From JTS-RE37 sp041744575 (lineage in GTDB: Bacteria; Bacteroidota; Bacteroidia; Flavobacteriales; Flavobacteriaceae), in assembly GCA_041744575.1 (NCBI GenBank), contig JBGTKP010000054.1, positions 1 through 64,000 of the forward strand: DNA of 64,000 nucleotides, given 5' to 3'. Below, piece after piece: positions 59,513-64,000 of the stretch; the first letter of the stretch is position 1; every line of letters begins with the position of its first letter. A program made the translations under genes and the position numbers. A model generated the notes under the pieces. The model was given only the letters and a program-made list of their open reading frames with translations, was not told where the DNA came from and did no database searches.

Positions 59513-60784
59513 ATGGCGGTAGATTTACTACTAGGACTGCAGTGGGGTGACGAAGGAAAGGGAAAAATTGTAGATGTACTGACAAAGGGGTACGACATTA
59601 TTGCCCGGTTTCAGGGCGGACCTAATGCGGGCCACACCCTGGAATTTGACGGGATAAAGCACGTCCTCCACACCATTCCTTCCGGGATCTTTCACAAAAA
59701 TGCGATCAATGTGGTGGGCAACGGGGTTGTTATAGATCCGGTTGTATTTCGGAAAGAACTTGACAATCTAAAAAAATTCAATATCAACTTTAAAGGGCGG
59801 CTGCTGATTTCCAGGAAAGCACACCTGATACTCCCCACCCACAGGCTGCTAGATGCCGCGTCGGAGGCTTCCAAGGGAAAAGCAAAGATCGGCTCAACCC
59901 TGAAGGGGATCGGTCCTACCTATATGGATAAGACCGGTCGGAACGGATTGCGCATAGGTGACCTCGAACTGGATAACTGGAAGGAAAAATACCGGGCACT
60001 CGCTGACAAGCATGAAGCCATGATCGACTTCTATAATGTGGATCTGGAATATCACCTTGAAGAGTTGGAGGCAGATTTCATGAATGCTGTGATGGAGCTT
60101 AAAAAACTGGAATTCATAGACAGCGAAGAATTTCTTTTTCAGGCACAGTTGGCCGGCAGGAAAATCCTGGCAGAAGGGGCACAGGGCTCCATGCTTGACA
60201 TTGATTTCGGAACCTATCCTTATGTAACTTCTTCCAATACGACGGCCGCCGGGGCCTGTACCGGTCTGGGCGTTGCCCCGAATGAAATAGGCAGGGTATT
60301 TGGAATATTTAAAGCATATGCCACCAGGGTGGGAAGCGGCCCCTTCCCGACAGAATTGTTCGATGATGCCGGAGCGACCATGGGAAGGGTTGGCAAAGAA
60401 TTCGGCGCCACCACTGGTCGGCCAAGACGCTGTGGCTGGTTAGATCTTGTGGCCCTCAAATACGCCGTAAGGATCAACGGAGTTACAGAACTCATGATGA
60501 TGAAGGCGGACGTACTTTCAGGCTTCAATCAAGTGAAGGTATGTACAGCCTATGAATATAAAGGCAAGAAAATAGAGTACCTGCCATACAATATTGAGTC
60601 AGAAAACGTCAGGCCCATATATATTGAAATGGATGGCTGGAAGGAGGATCTCACCGAAATGAGCCAGGCTTCGGACTTGCCCGCTACGCTCAATGCATAT
60701 ATCGATTTCCTCGAATCCGAATTAAAGGTGCCGGTTAAACTTGTTTCTGTCGGGCCGGACAGGATGCAGACCATACAAAGATAA
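59513..60784 (+). CDS. purA: Adenylosuccinate synthase
   Basis: The 423-residue enzyme joins IMP and aspartate in AMP synthesis, using GTP. Motifs: LLGLQWGDEGKGKIVDVL, FQGGPNAGHTLEFDG, GRLLISRKAHLILPTHRLLD, STLKGIGPTYMDKTGRNGLRIGDL, EGAQGSMLDIDFGTYPYVTSSNT and GATTGRPRRCGWLDLVAL. It follows the fur-like gene with zero spacing, so it is co-transcribed from 59011. Confidence 0.97.
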   Translation: MAVDLLLGLQWGDEGKGKIVDVLTKGYDIIARFQGGPNAGHTLEFDGIKHVLHTIPSGIFHKNAINVVGNGVVIDPVVFRKELDNLKKFNINFKGRLLISRKAHLILPTHRLLDAASEASKGKAKIGSTLKGIGPTYMDKTGRNGLRIGDLELDNWKEKYRALADKHEAMIDFYNVDLEYHLEELEADFMNAVMELKKLEFIDSEEFLFQAQLAGRKILAEGAQGSMLDIDFGTYPYVTSSNTTAAGACTGLGVAPNEIGRVFGIFKAYATRVGSGPFPTELFDDAGATMGRVGKEFGATTGRPRRCGWLDLVALKYAVRINGVTELMMMKADVLSGFNQVKVCTAYEYKGKKIEYLPYNIESENVRPIYIEMDGWKEDLTEMSQASDLPATLNAYIDFLESELKVPVKLVSVGPDRMQTIQR

Positions 60785-60888
60785 TTCTACCCCGACCGGC
60801 TCCTGGCGCTTGCGCCATACAGTTAAAAAAGGTGCATGGGAACCAATCATATTTTGAAAAGGTTCTTTCGAAAACAAAAGGAATGCCT

Positions 60889-60895
60889 TATTTTG
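60889..60895 (+). promoter_or_regulatory. Shortened -7-like box (TATTTTG), 5 bases before the beta-propeller ATG
   Basis: TATTTTG ends five bases before the ATG at 60901. It is one base short of TAnnTTTG, so the call rests mainly on the repeated spacing. Confidence 0.35.
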
Positions 60896-60900
60896 CAGGG

Positions 60901-61965
60901 ATGTCAATTCAGAAAAATAAAAGGAGGGATTTCATCAAAACAACAGCCTTAGCCGGTGCAGGCACTATTATGCCACAGTGGACCTTCGGGATCGGGAAAT
61001 CAAATCAAATGAAAGCCGCAGAAATTGTAGGTCACGGGAAATACAGGTACAAGGTCGATAAGGCATGGGGGGTGCAGGATCCTTCGAAAGTTCCGGTGAA
61101 TGATTGCCACGAAATGGTACTCGACAGCCGGGGCAATATCGTGATGACCACCACAGGAAATAACAATGACAATATCATCGTATATGACCGTTCCGGGAAG
61201 GTTCTTCGTTCCTGGGGCAGAGAATTTCCAGGGGCTCACGGCCTGACCATCAGCGGAGAGGGGTCTGAACAGCATCTTTTTATTACCGATCCGGATTCTC
61301 ATAAAGTGTGTAAGACCACCATGGATGGCAGGATCCTGATGACCCTGAACAGGCCCAGAGAAGTGGCCGGTTACACCAGTGATGATCAGTTCAAGCCGAC
61401 AGAGACCGCCATAGGCCCGAACGGGGATATCTATGTGGCGGATGGCTACGGACAGAACTTTATCATCCAGTATACCGCCGCCGGAGAGTATATCAGGCAT
61501 TTTGGGGGTACGGGTGATATGGATGACGAATTTAACTGCTGTCATGGTATTACGCTTGACACAAGGCGACCGGATAATCTTTCGCTGCTGATTACCTCAC
61601 GGGCAAGCCAGCAGTTCAAGCGATTTACGCTGGATGGAAGACATCTGGAAACTGTTTCACTCCCGGGATGCTCCATTTGCAGGCCGGTTTTACAGGACCA
61701 GCATCTTTTGTTTGCCGTGATTGTGACCAAAACTTGGGAGGCATATGACGGGATGCTCGCCGTACTCGATGAGAATAACAGGGTAATTTCATTTCCGGGA
61801 GGGAGTGCTCCGGAATATGATGAGAACGGTACGCTTCAACCCCCTTTGTATGATGGCAGCACGTTCCGGAATCCGCATGACGTACTTGCGGATGCTGATG
61901 GCAACCTCTATATTCCTCAATGGGCATCGGAAAAGAGCTATCCTGTAAAACTTCACAGGATCTGA
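60901..61965 (+). CDS. Tat-exported six-bladed beta-propeller (NHL-type, amidating-lyase-like)
   Basis: The 354 residues start at the ATG at 60901, which puts the twin-arginine signal (KRRDFIKTTALAGAGTIM) at the N-terminus; an in-frame ATG at 60832 is less likely. The mature part has NHL-like blades (HEMVLDSRGNIVMTT, GAHGLTISGEG, TAIGPNGDIYVADGYGQNFIIQY, CHGITLDTRRPDN, NPHDVLADADGNLYIPQW). It resembles peptidyl-alpha-hydroxyglycine lyase propellers, but the activity is unknown. Export folded through Tat suggests a bound cofactor or metal. Confidence 0.82.
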   Translation: MSIQKNKRRDFIKTTALAGAGTIMPQWTFGIGKSNQMKAAEIVGHGKYRYKVDKAWGVQDPSKVPVNDCHEMVLDSRGNIVMTTTGNNNDNIIVYDRSGKVLRSWGREFPGAHGLTISGEGSEQHLFITDPDSHKVCKTTMDGRILMTLNRPREVAGYTSDDQFKPTETAIGPNGDIYVADGYGQNFIIQYTAAGEYIRHFGGTGDMDDEFNCCHGITLDTRRPDNLSLLITSRASQQFKRFTLDGRHLETVSLPGCSICRPVLQDQHLLFAVIVTKTWEAYDGMLAVLDENNRVISFPGGSAPEYDENGTLQPPLYDGSTFRNPHDVLADADGNLYIPQWASEKSYPVKLHRI

Positions 61966-62052
61966 TCTTTCGGGAGTGTCTGCTCCCCAACCACCCAGGC
62001 GGGACAATTACTAAATCCCTCTTAATTGTAGAAACACTCGCCTTAAAAAACT

Positions 62053-62060
62053 TATTTTTG
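62053..62060 (+). promoter_or_regulatory. -7 promoter box of the OstA-like gene
   Basis: TATTTTTG matches TAnnTTTG. It lies after the upstream in-frame start at 61920 and overlaps a TTG at 62058, which favours the TTG at 62076 as the translation start. Confidence 0.55.
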
Positions 62061-62075
62061 GATAAAATTCAGGCC

Positions 62076-63782
62076 TTGAAACCCACTATTGCAAGCCTTA
62101 TATTGTCTTTATTCCTTTTCACCGCATTTTCCCAGGAACAACCCCAGGAAAAAAAGGAGATCAATATAGTCTATGGGGCCAATTTTACCAAGGATGAGGC
62201 GAAATATCCCGGCGCTTCCATCTTTAGCAAGGATACCAGGCAAGTACAGTTTGAGCATCAGGGTGCCGATCTGTTTTGCGATATTGCCATCTTCTACCAG
62301 AAGGAAAACAGATTGCGTGCTATTGGTAACATTCGCATGCAGCAGGGAGACTCCGTTCAAATGACCAGCAATAAAATTGACTACGACGGCAATACCAAGC
62401 TGGCAAAGGCACGCGAATCCGTAGTCCTGAAAAATGCTCAGATGACCCTGAGGACGGATACGCTTTATTTTGACAGGGAAAAACAGGAATCCTATTATAA
62501 TACGTCAGGTACCGTGGTTGATTCTGCCAATACCCTCACCAGCGAGATCGGGCGGTACTACATGGTTCCAAAAAAGTATCAGTTTCTGGACAGTGTTCAT
62601 ATCCGCAATCCTGAATATACCTTGGATTCTGAACAGCTGGACTACTATACCTCATCTAAGAATGCTTATATGTACGGGCCTTCCACAATTACCGGAAAGA
62701 CCTATAAAATCTATTGTGAACGCGGATTTTATGATACAAGGGTGGAACAGGGGTATGGAATCAAGAATACGCGGATTGACTATAACAACCGTATTATTGA
62801 AGGAGATAGTGTCTACTTTGACAAAGCCACGGAGTTTGCCTCCGCTACCAACAATATCAGAGTAACAGACACGATCAATCAGGGCGTTATCAGAGCGCAT
62901 TACGCGGAAGTCTTTAAGGCAAAGGATTCCGTTTTCGCAACCAAGAGGGCGGTTTCAATAAGTCTGGTAGAGAACGATTCGCTGTATATGCACGGGGATA
63001 CCCTGATGATTACCGGGAAGCCTGATGCACGTATCCTAAGGGCCTTCAGGAATGCGAAATTCTATAAAACGGATCTCAGCGGGAAGTGCGATTCCATCCA
63101 TTTTGCCGAGGTAACCGGGATCACACAGCTTATTACCAATCCGGTAATCTGGAATGTTGAAAATCAAATGACGGGAGACAGCATTCATCTGCTGACCGAT
63201 CTGAAAACTGAGAAAATGGATTCGCTTAAAGTCCTAGAAAATGCCTTTATTATATCACTTGACAGTGTGAGTAAGACTGGATACAACCAGGCAAAAGGCA
63301 AGGACCTTTTCGGAAAGTTCATAGAAAACGAACTCAAAATTGTAGACCTCGTAAAAAACACCGAAGTCATCTATTACCTCTATAATGATGACGATGAGCT
63401 GGTGGGTATTGATAAGACGATTTGCAGTTCGATCCGAATGGTCATGGCGAAGAATGAAATAGAGGATATCACCTTTTTCACCGATCCGGAAGGAGATATC
63501 TTTCCTGAAAGAGACCTCCCCGTTAACAGCAGGATCCTGAAGGGATTTGTCTGGCGCGGGGAAGAGCGGATACTGACAATGGAAGATATCTTTGATAAGG
63601 ATGATAATTCGATCATTTTACCCGTTATCAGGGGAATTGATCACTCCATAGATATCGACGCTGAAGAAGAAGAGCGGTCAAAGAACCCCGGAGATCCCGT
63701 CAACCGAATTCCGGCATCGGATCCGGCCGCTCTTCCGGCCAGTTCCGGAATTCAAAAGAAAGTAAACTCCTCCGGAAAATAG
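62076..63782 (+). CDS. OstA/LptA-like periplasmic protein
   Basis: The 568 residues from a TTG start at 62076 begin with an ideal signal peptide (KPTIASLILSLFLFTAFSQ). There is no ATG in frame in the right place. The body is the repeated beta-jellyroll strands of the OstA/LptA and LptD N-terminal fold: FCDIAIFYQKENRLRAIGNIRMQQGDSVQMTSNKI, AQMTLRTDTLYFDREKQ, YNNRIIEGDSVYFDKATEF. It should take part in lipopolysaccharide transport to the outer membrane. It is followed by an aminotransferase gene. Confidence 0.85.
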   Translation: MKPTIASLILSLFLFTAFSQEQPQEKKEINIVYGANFTKDEAKYPGASIFSKDTRQVQFEHQGADLFCDIAIFYQKENRLRAIGNIRMQQGDSVQMTSNKIDYDGNTKLAKARESVVLKNAQMTLRTDTLYFDREKQESYYNTSGTVVDSANTLTSEIGRYYMVPKKYQFLDSVHIRNPEYTLDSEQLDYYTSSKNAYMYGPSTITGKTYKIYCERGFYDTRVEQGYGIKNTRIDYNNRIIEGDSVYFDKATEFASATNNIRVTDTINQGVIRAHYAEVFKAKDSVFATKRAVSISLVENDSLYMHGDTLMITGKPDARILRAFRNAKFYKTDLSGKCDSIHFAEVTGITQLITNPVIWNVENQMTGDSIHLLTDLKTEKMDSLKVLENAFIISLDSVSKTGYNQAKGKDLFGKFIENELKIVDLVKNTEVIYYLYNDDDELVGIDKTICSSIRMVMAKNEIEDITFFTDPEGDIFPERDLPVNSRILKGFVWRGEERILTMEDIFDKDDNSIILPVIRGIDHSIDIDAEEEERSKNPGDPVNRIPASDPAALPASSGIQKKVNSSGK

Positions 63783-63836
63783 GATGCAGGTCTTAACGAA
63801 TGTCCGGCTGCTGTTTCCCGGTGATACCCGCGCCAA

Positions 63837-64000
63837 ATGAAAGACGACTTTATCAGGTACCAGGCACAAACTTCCCTTCATCCCATGGGTCTGGAGGTCG
63901 CGCGAGCCCAGGGAAGCTATATTTTTGACTCCGACGAAACAGCCTACCTCGATTTTGTAGCAGGGGTTTCGGCATGCAGCCTTGGACATTGCCACCCAAA
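63837..64000 (+). CDS. Class III (PLP-dependent) aminotransferase, N-terminal part
   Basis: The ATG at 63837 opens a frame that is still open at the right edge (54 residues seen). The start, with HPMGLEVARAQGSYIFDSDE followed by AYLDFVAGVSACSLGHCHP, is the opening of the acetylornithine/ornithine/4-aminobutyrate aminotransferase group. The specific substrate cannot be told from this fragment. It lies 54 bp after the OstA-like gene. Confidence 0.85.
   Translation, partial: MKDDFIRYQAQTSLHPMGLEVARAQGSYIFDSDETAYLDFVAGVSACSLGHCHP

Noticed and set aside
60804..60817. TGGCGC/GCGCCA inverted repeat after purA
   Set aside because: Only two bases would be left for the loop and no T tract follows, so it is not a credible terminator.
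1..64000. CRISPR arrays, insertion sequences, rRNA genes, restriction systems
   Set aside because: I looked for spaced repeats, transposase motifs and rRNA sequence and saw none; apart from the integrase no mobile or defence gene is recognisable.

Overview
The window reads as core chromosome of a gliding, respiring member of the Bacteroidota, most likely family Flavobacteriaceae. The evidence is a giant SprB-type repeat protein with a type IX secretion (T9SS) type B C-terminal signal, gldI, many lipoproteins, DUF5683/DUF3810/DUF6122/DUF6503 families, methylmalonyl-CoA mutase, and repeated promoter elements of the Bacteroidota type TAnnTTTG instead of Shine-Dalgarno-led starts. The genus cannot be fixed from the sequence alone.

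Left edge (1-1183): the 5' part of a Bacteroidota tyrosine recombinase runs off the window. Its start lies about 230 bp from the 3' end of a tRNA-Pro(GGG) gene, with direct and inverted repeats between them. This is the usual arrangement at the end of an integrative element, so the element should lie to the left, outside the window.

1275-12180: a membrane-anchored class III nucleotide cyclase, the 2781-residue SprB-like surface protein closed by a strong terminator, and a lipoprotein quinoprotein sugar dehydrogenase.

12191-21596: a compact peptidoglycan-recycling locus. A DeoR-family regulator and murQ are divergent from a nagB-like/LmbE fusion gene, a DigH-type glycan hydrolase lipoprotein, an AmpG-type permease, nagZ and anmK. 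Together they can release, import and convert anhydro-muropeptide sugars. No separate nagA is present, and the fused LmbE-type deacetylase domain is a candidate for that step. The NagB-like domain has Thr where the E. coli enzyme has a catalytic Asp.

21740-32418: mostly housekeeping. It holds udk, an ftsB/divIC-like gene and the two methylmalonyl-CoA mutase subunits in one overlapping operon; then parA, parB, a DUF5683 gene, dapB, a long signal peptidase I, a WbqC-family gene and a DUF6122 gene.

32401-44086: a six-gene minus-strand operon (small membrane protein, mutL, two rhomboids, an endonuclease/exonuclease/phosphatase-family protein), the TPR-ribH pair, recF with a lipoprotein and a DUF721/DciA gene, ndk, and an operon of a DHH phosphoesterase, gldI and a cyclophilin-FKBP fusion closed by a 16-bp terminator stem.

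44200-53464: carbohydrate and redox genes (a GH-A-like lipoprotein, a GH63/MGH1-like glucosidase, an SDR dehydrogenase, a type II NADH dehydrogenase-like flavoprotein), pepD and a DUF3810 metalloprotease-like protein.

53556-64000: a DUF6503 lipoprotein, an rRNA/tRNA 2'-O-methyltransferase, a Ste24-type protease, a bifunctional RelA/SpoT enzyme, a Fur-family regulator, purA, a Tat-exported beta-propeller, an OstA/LptA-like protein and the start of a class III aminotransferase.

The most unusual points are the deaminase-deacetylase fusion with an altered active site, a set of genes whose start codon lies exactly five bases after a promoter -7 box (candidate leaderless mRNAs), a MutL with decayed endonuclease motifs, and the island boundary at tRNA-Pro.
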